Assembly: GCA_963736235.1 (NCBI GenBank)
Contig: CAVTOR010000031.1
Coordinates: 186,001-250,000, forward strand
DNA length: 64,000 nt
Origin: CAVORB01 sp963736235
Lineage (GTDB): Bacteria; Pseudomonadota; Gammaproteobacteria; Chromatiales; Chromatiaceae
Direction: 5' to 3'
Shown: positions 1 to 9,513 of the stretch, piece after piece
Layout of the letters: every line of letters begins with the position of its first letter
Numbering within the stretch: the stretch's first letter is position 1
Position numbers and translations under genes: made by a program
Notes under the pieces: model-generated
What the model was told of the DNA's origin: nothing
The model's input: the letters and a program-made list of their open reading frames with translations, nothing else
Database searches by the model: none

Positions 1-593
1 TCATCCCCTGCCCCCTCCGCCGGCCAGTGGCGGCTGAAGTGGATTCGCTTCTCCCGCAACAGGGAATGCAGAGCGGCGACCTGATCGACGCACTGGGGTT
101 CGGTCAGGTCGACCACCAGCAGACAGGCGTCGGCCTGCTGTACGCTGTTGCCAAGCCAGGGCACGGGATACTCCGGCGAGACCGGCGGCAAATCCAGCAG
201 TTGGAACAGCGCATCCTCGAACGGCAGCATCCCGGGCTGCGGGTGTTGGGTCGTGAACGGGTATGGGCCGACGTGGGCGTGCGAGCCGGTAAGCCTGGCG
301 TGCAGGGCGGACTTGCCGGCGTTGGGCGGGCCGATCAGGGCGATTTGCGCAGCGCCCTCGGGGCGAATCGAGGTAACCGGCCCGGTGTGGGCGGCGCCCT
401 TCTTCGGGCCGGCCAGCTCCTCCGTGAGCTGCTTGATCCGGGTCTTGATGTCGCCCTGGAGGTGGTCGGTTCCCTTGTGCTTGGGGATGGTGCGCAACAT
501 CTCGCGCAGCCAGCGCAGCCGCTCCTCCGGGTCCCGCGCCTTGCGGAACTCGGCCTCGGCGGCCTTGTACTCGGGGCTCAGGTTCGCGGGCAT
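1..593 (-). CDS. Obg/DRG-like GTPase, C-terminal part beyond the window edge
   Basis: The reading frame opens with ATG at 593 and runs off the left edge, so only the first 197 residues are visible. A charged helical N-terminal segment (residues 1-70) precedes a P-loop GTPase domain. The G1 motif is GPPNAGKS at residues 88-95, followed by a conserved TT (switch I) and a LLDLPP segment where the G3 motif is expected. This organisation is typical of the Obg/HflX/DRG superfamily, in which a TGS domain often follows; any such domain would lie outside the window. The start is 3 bp from the stop of the DinB-like gene, so the two are probably co-transcribed. The cellular role cannot be read from the sequence. 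Confidence 0.8.
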   Translation of the reverse strand, partial: MPANLSPEYKAAEAEFRKARDPEERLRWLREMLRTIPKHKGTDHLQGDIKTRIKQLTEELAGPKKGAAHTGPVTSIRPEGAAQIALIGPPNAGKSALHARLTGSHAHVGPYPFTTQHPQPGMLPFEDALFQLLDLPPVSPEYPVPWLGNSVQQADACLLVVDLTEPQCVDQVAALHSLLREKRIHFSRHWPAEGAGD

Positions 594-595
594 GG

Positions 596-1186
596 TCAGC
601 CGCCGGCGCGCAGCCGCCTCAGGATGTGCTCGATCTGGGCTCGATGGATGCGGTTATGTACGGCGGCCAAGGCATGCCACTGCAGCGCATTCAGGGGACC
701 GAACCAGGGATGCGGGTGCCGCTTGGCGGTGCGCAGATCCAGGTGAGCCGCAACCTCCTCGCCGTAGCGCAGGACCATGTCCTCCAGCGCGTCCGCCTGT
801 TCCGAACCCGCGCCCGCGTCGGGCTTGACGTCCTGGATGCGTACCGACCCCGGAATCTCGCGTCCGGCACACAGGCGCCGGATCAGCCCGGAGACGCCGG
901 CGCTGACGATGACCAGATGCTCCAGAGTCATATACACCGACCAATCGCGACTGCTGTCCTCCATGCCCGCGATGCGGGGGATGAGCACCCGCCGCCGTCC
1001 CATCTCCTCGGGGACCTCGCGCGCCAGCTCGACGGCCCGCTGGGCGTCCGTCGTGAATCGTCGGGTGATTGCGTCACGGGATGCATAACGGGCCAGGGCC
1101 TTGATGCCGACCCCCGCGACCCAGCGCTCCAGGGCGGGAATTCCCGCGCCCGGCTGAGCCAGCCGCGTCTCGTCCCGCTCGTTCAC
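596..1186 (-). CDS. DinB-like four-helix protein
   Basis: This frame encodes a protein of about 196 residues. The C-terminal part contains HPHPWFGPLNALQWHALAAV followed by HNRIHRAQIEHI, and an upstream helix carries MTLEHLVIV; widely spaced His residues on helices resemble the metal-site pattern of the DinB/DUF1569 superfamily. I chose the GTG at 1186 (VNERDE) because AGCGAGG lies upstream; a TTG at 1228 in the same frame would add 14 residues. The gene lies between glnS and the GTPase gene on the same strand with almost no gaps. The substrate is unknown. Confidence 0.6.
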   Translation of the reverse strand: MNERDETRLAQPGAGIPALERWVAGVGIKALARYASRDAITRRFTTDAQRAVELAREVPEEMGRRRVLIPRIAGMEDSSRDWSVYMTLEHLVIVSAGVSGLIRRLCAGREIPGSVRIQDVKPDAGAGSEQADALEDMVLRYGEEVAAHLDLRTAKRHPHPWFGPLNALQWHALAAVHNRIHRAQIEHILRRLRAGG

Positions 1187-1235
1187 CGCGGCAGGCCTCG
1201 CTTCACGCCTTGGTCCGTCGGCAGGCAACCCGGTT

Positions 1236-2921
1236 TCACGACCTCTGCTTCTGCTCGATCTTGCCCCAGGTGTCGCGCAAGCCGACCGTCAGGTTGAATA
1301 CCAGCCGCTCCGGTCGCGAGCCCTTGTCGGCCACGAAGTAGCCCTCGCGCTCGAACTGGAACCGCTCGCCGGGCTCAGCGGCGGCGAGGCGCGGCTCGAC
1401 CCGGCAGCCGGTCAGAGTACGCAGGGAGTCGGGATTCAGGTCGGCGAGAAAGTCGCCTCTTCCGGCTCCCGGCTCCGGCACCGAGCACAGACGGTCATAC
1501 AGCCTCACCTCGGCCGTCGCCCCATGGGCAGCGCTGACCCAGTGGATCACTCCCTTGACTTTACGCCCCTCGGGCATCTTCCCGAGGGTGTCCGGATCGT
1601 GACTGCAGCGCAGCTCGACGACCTCTCCCGCCTCGTCCTTGATCACGCCGTCGCAGCGGATGACGTAGGCATTGCGCAGCCGCACCTCGCCACGTGGGAT
1701 CAGGCGCTTGAAACCCTTGGGCGGGTCCTCCGTGAAGTCCTCGCGGTCGATGTAGATCTCCCGCGCGAAGGGAATCAGGCGCGTCCCCATGGCCGCATCC
1801 TTCGGATGGTTGGATGCCGAAAGCGCCTCGCTCTTGCCCTCCGGATAGTCCTCGATCACGACCTTGAGGGGATGCAGCACCGCCATGGCACGCGGGGCGG
1901 TCGCGTCGAGGTCCTCCCGCACCGCGCTCTCGAGCATGGCCATCTCCACCAGATTGTCAGACTTGGTCACGCCGATGCGCTCGCAGAAATCACGGATCGC
2001 GCCTGGCGTGTAACCCCGGCGGCGCAGGCCGGCGATGGAGGGCATGCGGGGGTCGTCCCAACCTTCAACATGACCCTCGTCCACCAGTTGCGTGAGCTTG
2101 CGTTTGCTCATCACCGTGTATTCCAGATTGAGCCGACTGAACTCGATCTGGCGCGGCTTGCAGGGCACGGAGACATGGTTCACGCACCAGTCGTAGAGGG
2201 GCCGGTGGTCCTCGAACTCCAGGGTGCACAGGGAGTGGGTGATTCCCTCCAGGGCGTCCGAGATGGGGTGCGTGTAGTCGTACATGGGGTACAGACACCA
2301 CTCGCTGCCAGTCTGGTGATGGATCACCCCATGGCGAATGCGGTAGAGCACCGGATCGCGCAGGTTGAGGTTCGGCGAGGCCATGTCGATCCTGGCGCGC
2401 AGGGTCTTCGCCCCGTCCGCAAACTCGCCGGCACGCATGCGCCGAAACAGATCGAGGTTCTCCTCGACCGAGCGATCGCGGTAGGGGCTGTCACGCCCCG
2501 GCTCGGTGAGGGTGCCGCGGTACTCGCGCATCTGCACCGCATCGAGCTCGCAGACGTAGGCCAGCCCCCTCTCGATCAGCTCAACGGCGAAGCGGTAGAG
2601 CTGCTCGAAATAGTCCGAGGCGAAGTAGAGCCGATCCTCCCAATCGTATCCCAGCCAACGCACGTCCTCCTTGATGGACGCGACGTATTCGACATTCTCC
2701 TTGTGGGGGTTGGTGTCGTCGAAACGCAGGTTGCAGGTCCCGCCGAAATCCTTGGCCAGGCCGAAGTTGAGCACGATCGACTTGGCGTGACCGATGTGCA
2801 GATAGCCGTTCGGCTCGGGCGGGAAACGGGTCGCGATGTTGGCGTGTTTGCCGCTCGCCAGGTCCTCCTCGATGATCTGGCGGATGAAATTGGTCTTGGG
2901 CGGGATCGCTTTGTCGGACAT
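1236..2921 (-). CDS. glnS: Glutaminyl-tRNA synthetase
   Basis: This class I aminoacyl-tRNA synthetase charges tRNA-Gln. The 561-residue product is close to the usual length of about 555. It starts MSDKAIPPKTNFI. The HIGH signature is exact (GYLHIGHAKS), and the second ATP-binding motif is VMSKRKL, both in the expected positions. The C-terminal anticodon-binding beta-barrels are complete (ending WGKIEQKQRS). The frame stays open upstream to 3497, but that extension overlaps the neighbouring membrane-protein gene and has no synthetase similarity, so ATG 2921 is used. A separate gltX lies at 30997-32412, so Gln-tRNA is probably made directly. Confidence 0.97.
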   Translation of the reverse strand: MSDKAIPPKTNFIRQIIEEDLASGKHANIATRFPPEPNGYLHIGHAKSIVLNFGLAKDFGGTCNLRFDDTNPHKENVEYVASIKEDVRWLGYDWEDRLYFASDYFEQLYRFAVELIERGLAYVCELDAVQMREYRGTLTEPGRDSPYRDRSVEENLDLFRRMRAGEFADGAKTLRARIDMASPNLNLRDPVLYRIRHGVIHHQTGSEWCLYPMYDYTHPISDALEGITHSLCTLEFEDHRPLYDWCVNHVSVPCKPRQIEFSRLNLEYTVMSKRKLTQLVDEGHVEGWDDPRMPSIAGLRRRGYTPGAIRDFCERIGVTKSDNLVEMAMLESAVREDLDATAPRAMAVLHPLKVVIEDYPEGKSEALSASNHPKDAAMGTRLIPFAREIYIDREDFTEDPPKGFKRLIPRGEVRLRNAYVIRCDGVIKDEAGEVVELRCSHDPDTLGKMPEGRKVKGVIHWVSAAHGATAEVRLYDRLCSVPEPGAGRGDFLADLNPDSLRTLTGCRVEPRLAAAEPGERFQFEREGYFVADKGSRPERLVFNLTVGLRDTWGKIEQKQRS

Positions 2922-3013
2922 CGCTGGGCTTCGGTGGTGACTCGAACGATTCGGGTTCTGCAGAATACCGGCATACGGGTCACCGGAGAAGTGTCGCGTC
3001 CCCGAATCAGAGC

Positions 3014-3964
3014 TCAACCGGCGTTGCCGGGCGCCGCCGGCGCGCCACGCACCGGCAGCAGGAACGCCAGCAAGCCGAGCAGCAACGTGACGCCGAGCAG
3101 GAACAGGTGCAGGTTCACCGCCCCGGACAGGGCCGCCTCGGGGCCGATGCCGAGCGGCACCAGGGCCGCCACCGCCGCAAGCTCGTAGCTGCCGCTGCCG
3201 GCGACGCCGTGAAAGGGGAGCACGCTGGAGAGCTCGGCCCCCATGACGCCCAGCATCACCCGCCACGGATCGACCGGCAGGAAGTGCTGGAGCACCGCGG
3301 ACAAGGACACGAACTTGGTAATCCAGGTCGCGGCTGTCCAGAAATAGGCCCGCAGCACGCGGCGCGGCGATGGCGGCGACGCGCCGGCCACTAGTCGCAT
3401 CGCCCGGCTCAGGCGCCCTTGGCCCGACGGCGCCAGCGCACGCATCAGCCCGATCAGACCCATCAGCCCGAGCCAGAGTAGGCCCGCAAGGACCCATACC
3501 CAGCCGGGCTTACGCAAATAGAGAATGAAGATCCCGATCAGGCCGAGGAAGTGGAGGTCCATCAGTCGGATCCAGATCAGGGCAGCGGCGGCGTCGAGAA
3601 AGCCATGTCCGAAATAGCGACCCATGAGCCAAGGGAAGACCACCTCCCCCGCACGCATCGGCAACAGGTTGTTGGCAACGTTGTGCAGCACCGAGAGCCT
3701 GACCACGGTGACGAAGCGCCCCGCGAAACTGGGGTGGAAATAGTCGTACACCCGCACGGCGCGCAGCAGATAGCTCAGTGCGCTCAGGGCCAGAAGAGCC
3801 GCGAGCTTGGGCAGCGGAAAATCCAACCAGGGGGACAGCAGTGGCCCCCAACCCACGGTCAGGGCAACGCCGACGATGACCGCCGCGAGCAACAGGGTTC
3901 CGATGACCCAGTCACGGCGGCGACCGAAACGGGGATGCGCGCCCCCAAAGGCGAGCCGCGTCAT
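3014..3964 (-). CDS. Lysylphosphatidylglycerol synthase TM-region / UPF0104-like membrane protein
   Basis: The 316-residue protein has about eight hydrophobic segments. Conserved elements of the family are visible: YLLRAVRVYDYF in the second segment, LLPMRAGEVVFPWLM in the middle and LPFHGVAGSGSYE near the C-terminus. The GEVVFPWLM stretch with the later GxGxxE pattern is characteristic of flippase-like AglD/MprF-TM proteins. It follows lpxL by 13 bp, so a role in envelope lipid handling is a reasonable inference, but no substrate can be assigned. Confidence 0.75.
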   Translation of the reverse strand: MTRLAFGGAHPRFGRRRDWVIGTLLLAAVIVGVALTVGWGPLLSPWLDFPLPKLAALLALSALSYLLRAVRVYDYFHPSFAGRFVTVVRLSVLHNVANNLLPMRAGEVVFPWLMGRYFGHGFLDAAAALIWIRLMDLHFLGLIGIFILYLRKPGWVWVLAGLLWLGLMGLIGLMRALAPSGQGRLSRAMRLVAGASPPSPRRVLRAYFWTAATWITKFVSLSAVLQHFLPVDPWRVMLGVMGAELSSVLPFHGVAGSGSYELAAVAALVPLGIGPEAALSGAVNLHLFLLGVTLLLGLLAFLLPVRGAPAAPGNAG

Positions 3965-3977
3965 TCGCTGCGCCCGA

Positions 3978-4901
3978 TCATCGGCGGCGCCGCGGCGGAT
4001 AGATGGGCGGCTGCCCGGGCGGGCGCGTCTTGAAGCGCCGGTGTACCCAGAAATATTGGGCGGGCATGGTCCTCATCCGCCCCTCGATGACCCGGTTCAT
4101 GAGGGCCGTATCAGCCGCCTGATCCTCGGTCGGAAAGGGATCCAAAGGCGGATCCAAGATCAACTCCAGACCCCTTCCCCAGGGCAGATAGCGCAGGAAT
4201 GCGGGGATCACGAGGGCATCCGCGAGTCGCGCGAACCGGCTCAGCATGGGTACGGTCGCCGCTGGGATACCGCAAAAGGGGACGAAGATCCCGCGGAACC
4301 TGCCCGCGTCCTGGTCGGGGAGATAGTAGAAGGGCGTCCCCTTGCGCATCTCTTTCGCCATGCCCCGCAGGTCGTCCTTGCGCTCCACGGACAACGCACC
4401 GAAACGGGTGCGACTGCGGCGCATCTGGCTGTCAATGACCGGGTTGCGGATCCTCTGGTACATGTACATCCCGGGATGGACCAGTGCCGTGAAGGCGGCC
4501 CCGCCGAGTTCCAAGCCCACGAAGTGCGGCACCATGATGATCAGGTTGCGCCCTTCCGCATACGCCTGGTCGAAATGCTCGCGACCGACAATCCTCACCA
4601 ATCGCGCAAGCCGCCGGCGGGAGGCTCCCCATACCACCCCTTGGGTGAGAGCCGCTACCCCGAGATACCCGAAGTGCAATCCAGCCAGCCGCCGGCGCTC
4701 CGGCTCTGAGAGATCGGGAAAACAGATCTCCAGGTTCTTGTGCGCCACGCGACGGCGGGAGACGGCCAGGAAATAGGCGAGCCGCCCCAGGAGCATCCCC
4801 AGAGCCCACAGCAGTGGAAAGGGAAGCAGCCCGATCAGGCGGACCAGGCCTACCGCGAGCCAGCTCGGCCAGTGGCGAGGAGACAGGAGATCGGTGCGCA
4901 C
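3978..4901 (-). CDS. lpxL: Lipid A lauroyl/myristoyl acyltransferase (LpxL/HtrB family)
   Basis: Members add a secondary acyl chain to Kdo2-lipid IVA at the inner membrane. The 307-residue product has an N-terminal membrane anchor (LIGLLPFPLLWALGMLLGRL) and the catalytic H-x4-E signature in VPHFVGLELGG. Further family motifs are RKDDLRGMAKEMRKG, YYLPDQDAG and the C-terminal QYFWVHRRFKTRP. It sits in the minus-strand series tamA, tamB, lipoprotein, lpxL, UPF0104-like protein, consistent with an outer-membrane biogenesis group. Whether the chain added is laurate or myristate cannot be told from sequence. Confidence 0.9.
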   Translation of the reverse strand: MRTDLLSPRHWPSWLAVGLVRLIGLLPFPLLWALGMLLGRLAYFLAVSRRRVAHKNLEICFPDLSEPERRRLAGLHFGYLGVAALTQGVVWGASRRRLARLVRIVGREHFDQAYAEGRNLIIMVPHFVGLELGGAAFTALVHPGMYMYQRIRNPVIDSQMRRSRTRFGALSVERKDDLRGMAKEMRKGTPFYYLPDQDAGRFRGIFVPFCGIPAATVPMLSRFARLADALVIPAFLRYLPWGRGLELILDPPLDPFPTEDQAADTALMNRVIEGRMRTMPAQYFWVHRRFKTRPPGQPPIYPPRRRR

Positions 4902-4922
4902 GCGTGTTCTTCTACGGCAAGA

Positions 4923-5375
4923 CTACTCGAACCAAGACGGCGCAATCCGCACCACGTAGTCGAGGGCGGCGAGTCGGGAGAGAACCCGAGTGAACCCCGG
5001 CTGGTGGGTGTTGCCGAGCACCAGGACCTGGTCTAGACCGCAACCCACGCGTCCGGGGGAGGAATCCTGAAAACGGACGCTGGGATCGATTTCCGCCACC
5101 TCCGCCCGATAGGCGGCGCCGGCCGGGATGCAGTATTCATAGTCCAGGGACCGCTTACCATCCCTTGGACCGTAGCGACCCTGCTCGTCGAGCCGAGCCA
5201 GGTCGAACGCCAGCTTGCCAGGGAGTGAGGGGGCGCCGCGCTCGGTCTCCGCGGCCCGGCAATTCCCGGCCCCGCACGCGGAGCTCAAACAAAACGCCGC
5301 AAGCCATGGGGCCGCCCACATGCCCCAGAACGGGCTCCGCCGCGGCACCATCGCTCGCCCAACTCGCAATCCCAT
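4923..5375 (-). CDS. Hypothetical secreted protein, probable lipoprotein
   Basis: This 150-residue protein starts at ATG 5375 with GGAGGG just upstream. The N-terminus has basic residues, a hydrophobic core (WAAPWLAAFCLSSACGAG) and a possible lipobox around LSSAC. The mature part holds conserved-looking elements such as LDYEYCIPAG, VGCGLDQVLVLGNTH and VVRIAPSWFE, with two further Cys residues that could pair. I do not recognise the family. It lies between tamB and lpxL and may be co-transcribed with them. Confidence 0.65.
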   Translation of the reverse strand: MGLRVGRAMVPRRSPFWGMWAAPWLAAFCLSSACGAGNCRAAETERGAPSLPGKLAFDLARLDEQGRYGPRDGKRSLDYEYCIPAGAAYRAEVAEIDPSVRFQDSSPGRVGCGLDQVLVLGNTHQPGFTRVLSRLAALDYVVRIAPSWFE

Positions 5376-5486
5376 CGACCCTCCCGATATTCCGGCTGCG
5401 GCAGGTGAGAACAGGCTTGCCAGCGCGACCGGGCAGATGCGGGAAAAGGGCCAGACGCGACCGTCAGAGACCGCACCCGTGACCCC

Positions 5487-8400
5487 TCAGCGCTCGAACT
5501 TGAAGAAGACATCCCCACCCTGGGCGTCACCCGTCTCGGTCTGTAACTCGATCCAGCTATTCAGATCGTAGCGGAGCTTGATCTTGTCGGCCTCGTCACC
5601 GAGGCTGTAGTCGTACTCCACGAAGAGCTTGGGAGCGACATAGGTCCCCACGGAGAGGGCCTTGTTCTCGTCGTCCTCCTTGCCCCGGGGAGGGATGCCC
5701 GTGAGCAGATAGTTGCTGACCTCGGATTGGGACATGCCGGGATCGGAGGCGGAGAAGAAGGTCATCTTGGGGTTACGGATGGTTCCGAACACACGCAGGC
5801 CGGCGGTAACGTCCCCTCCTTCCCGCTGGGCGGTAAGCACCAGGAACGGGTTGGCGATGTCGGTCCGGGCCCAGTTGAGAAAGCCCTGCTCAATGGTGAG
5901 AGGCTTGCCGATGGCCGCGGTCAAGCCTACCCCGCCGGAGATGCGGTAACTGCCCTCGACGATGGACAGCTGACCGTCGCCGAGGATGTCGTCCTTGCCC
6001 GGGTCCTTGAGCACGCGCAGGTCCCCTTGGAGCTCTCCCTCCAAACCAAACGCCTTGATGGAGACCTGGTTGCCGAGCACCAGGCGCACGTCGATAGTCG
6101 AAGAATAGCGGCCCGCCTCCTCCTCCCGCGCTTCCGACGCCAGCATCACGTCAGGGGAGGGGGTAACGGTTCCCTCGGGGATGGTACGCGGGCGTATCCG
6201 GGCCTCGGGCACCACCACCTCGCCGCTGACGACCGTCCCTTCCGGCGTGATCTCCGCCGCAATGTCCGGTGATACCAGGGCGAAATATTCTTTCGAGTTC
6301 GCGATCGTGAGTCGCTGGCCGGCCGCCTTGATCTGCGTCGCCGCACCCTGAGTGTCAAGCCGGGTCTGGCCGCTGATCTCGAGCCTTCCATCCCCCGCGG
6401 TGAAACCGCCGCTGTAGACGAAAAGGTTCCTGCCCTGCGCGTCGGCCTGGAACGAGAGATCCTCCACCTTGAGACCGATGAGAGGCACCGCAAGCCCCCC
6501 GTTGGCCAACCGGGCGAAGCCGCTCAGTCCGGGCGCGCCAATCGGTGCCCGCGAGCCCGAGGTCGGCCTCGATGTTACCCCGCAGATCCGTGACATCGGG
6601 CACGAAGCGCGCCACCAGCCCCAAGTCGTCGATGTTCGCGCGCACCCTTCCGCGCAGGGCCTGATCGGACCGGGCGGGATCATCCATACGCCACCCCGGC
6701 AGCGACACCTCCGCCTCGGCGCCGCCCAGTCCGGCCAGGGGCAAATCGAGCCCGGCGCGAAGACCGTCACCCTTGACATCGACGCTGAGCTTGGTCGCGG
6801 AGAAATCGATCACCTCAGGGCGCTCACGACCCTGCGCGCTCAGCAGGCCGCGGGGAACCGCAAGCCGGGCATTGCCCGAGATGGTCCCAGCGGACGCCTC
6901 GAAGCTGCCCTTTGCGTTCGCCTCCCCTTCCAGGGTCAGGTCTTGCGGAATGAAGGCCGCGAGCAGATCGAAGGCCAGCTTGTCGAGATCAAACTCCGAC
7001 TTCCAGCGGCCCGCCGCCTGCTGCTCGAAGCTGAGGCAGCCACCCGAGCCCCCTCCATCACGGATGCAGACCGGACCGGCGCTTAGTTGCTCTCCGGAGT
7101 AACTGACAGCGGCGGCCTTCTCCAGCCGCCAGTTGCCGTAGTCCTGGCTGCGCACCTCGAGCCCGGTTACCTGGCCCGCGTAGGCATTGTCCTCGGCCAG
7201 CCCCCCCTCCGCGGCCAGCTGCACCGAAAGTGGCTCTCCCTGCACCCGCGCCGAGAGCCGATGAGAGCCCATGTCGCCGTCTCCCTCGATGCGCAGGCTG
7301 TCGAATGCCAGGCCGCCGGCGGTCAGTCCCTCGCCGGACAGGTCCAGGTTGATCGCCCCGCCGGCCGCCAGATCGAGATCCGCCTTACCGTTCAGCCGCC
7401 GCAAACCCTGACCGCCCACCGACACACCCTCGGCCGCCAGGTCCAGCTTGACCGCCGGGGTCGCCCGAGCCCCGGCAACGCTTCCGCTCGCCTTCACGCT
7501 GCCCGCGGCCTCGGGAAGCAGGCTCTTGAGATCCGGCGAGTTGAGGTCGAAGGTCAGGTCCAACCGCTCGCCGGCCGACCCCTGGGCTTGGAGCCGCGTG
7601 GGGCCGGAGGCGATATTGACCCGCTCGACGAGGATCTCGCTGCCCTTCATCTGCACGCGCGCCTCAGCCTCCACCGGATAGCCGCGCAGGGTGCCCTTCA
7701 GCCCTTCGATCACGGCATTCAGGTCCGGCCCCTCATCCTCCAGGGTACCGCTGCTTGCGACCCGTCCGCCGACGACTCCGGACCATTCCGTCCACTGCTC
7801 GCCAGGATCGATGCCCTCGGCGGTGAGCTCGGCCTCCCAACGCACCTGCGGGTCCCAGCCCATCTCGGCCGCGCCCTCGACATGGCCGTCAAGGGTATCC
7901 AGGCGCAGGCTCGTGATCCGCGTGCCCCGCCGGTCGCCGCTTCCTTGCAGGGCCAGCTTGGCGCTGGGCATGGCGGCACTCTCCAGGTCTCCGTCGAGGC
8001 TGTAGTCGAAGGACTCCAGCCCCCCGGCGCTGGTCAGTTCCAGGCCGATCTTCGCCGGCACCTCGGGCCATTGCGCGCCGGGGTCGATGTCCCGTGCGGA
8101 CAAGGTCAGGTCCCAACCAAGCTCCGGCGCCCAGGCGAGGCTGCCACGCGCCTCGACCTTACCCTCCAGCACATCGACGACGAGCGCTCCTATACGGGTC
8201 CCTCGCGCATCGCCCTCGCCCTCCAGGTTCAAAAGCGCCTGCGGGAAGTCGCGTCCCCATACCTCCGCGGACGCCTTGTACGCGAACGCCTCGAACGAGC
8301 CCTCGGCATCGACCTTGCCTTGGCGCGCCTCGGCAAGCAGTTCCCCGGTCAGGGGCCAGCGCAGCTTCTCCCAGGCGGCCGCCAGCTCGAAACGGCCGTC

Positions 8401-9513
8401 GGGCGGATTGAGGTCCACGTGGCCGCCGGCCGTCAGGTGCGCCCCGGACTTGTCCTCCGTCAGCTCCAACGCGGCGATCTCCAGCACCTGACCGCTCCAG
8501 GTCAGGTCGATGTCCACGCGCAGGCGGCCGAAATCGGGCAGATCGGGCGCCTCTCCGGTCAGGTTCCCGGTCACGCGGGCATCCTGCAGGTCGCCGCGGG
8601 TCTGCAAGAGACCGGTCACGGCGGCGGCCGGCATGTCGGCCTGGAAAGCGGGCAGATCCAGGTTCAGGATCTCGATCTTGCCGTCCCAGCTCGGGGCGTC
8701 CAGGACCGCTTCCACCACGGCGGCGAGCCTCACGCCGGCGGAGCCGGATAGCTCATGCTCGACGATCAGGCGCTTCAGGTTCCCACCGACGCGGCCCTCA
8801 CCATCCACCCGAATAGATTCCCCTTGGCTCAGGTGCCAGCCAAGCGCCAGCTCGAGCGGATAATCTCCCTCGAGCTGGACCCCGCCTTGCGCCTGGGCGT
8901 TGACGAGCGGCTCCGGCAGGGAGACGGAGAGCTCCTTCAGCGTCAGCTCGCTGCCCCGCAGGGATGCGGCCAGCGCCGCGCGCTCCACGCGGAACGGGGT
9001 CTCCGCGCCGGGTGCGCCGATGCTCAGTCGCTCCACCAGAGCCTGCTCCAATTCCATGCTCAGGGGCAGAACGATGGCGGGCAGCGAGATCGAACCCGAC
9101 TCCTCCTGCTGTTCGGCGGGGGCGGCCTCGATGTCGATGTCACGCGCGGAGAGCTCGAGGATGCGCAGGGTGCCGGTGAAGACGCCGAAGGGCCGCCAGC
9201 GCAGATCGAAGCTGCCGACATCGAGGGACAGATCCGGCGCTCGCACCGCCACCCCCTCCAGATGCAGATCGCCGAGGACGCGACCGTCCGACTGCTCCAC
9301 GCGGAGCAGCCCGGAAGTCAGGTCCTCGGCCAGGCCGAGCGCAAAACGCAGCCCGCTTTGCGTACCCAGCACCCAGCCGAGGAGCAGGAACGCAACCAGC
9401 AGGAGCTGAAGCAGGACCGTGAGCGCCAGCCGCGGCCAGGAGCGACGCTTGCGGCGCGGCGGTTCGGCCGTCTCCGGCGGAACCGTTTCGGGGTTGCCAG
9501 CAGCCTCGCTCAC
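5487..9513 (-). CDS. tamB: Translocation and assembly module subunit TamB, apparent single-base frameshift
   Basis: TamB is a very long inner-membrane-anchored AsmA/DUF490 protein that spans the periplasm and works with TamA in outer-membrane lipid and protein transport. GTG 9513 overlaps the tamA stop (GTGA), and the N-terminus carries a basic stretch (PPRRKRRSWPR) followed by one membrane segment. The C-terminal DUF490/TamB domain ends in the expected aromatic residue (GGDVFFKFER). The frame is broken near 6543: LGLAGT reads in one frame, GAPGLSGFARLANGGLAVP in the next. One extra base explains this, and 4027 nt minus 1 is 1342 codons, a normal TamB size. I regard it as one gene with a probable sequence error. 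Confidence 0.88.

Noticed and set aside
2922..3497. N-terminal extension of glnS by 192 codons
   Set aside because: The extension overlaps the 3' part of the upstream membrane-protein gene, and the family start is at ATG 2921.
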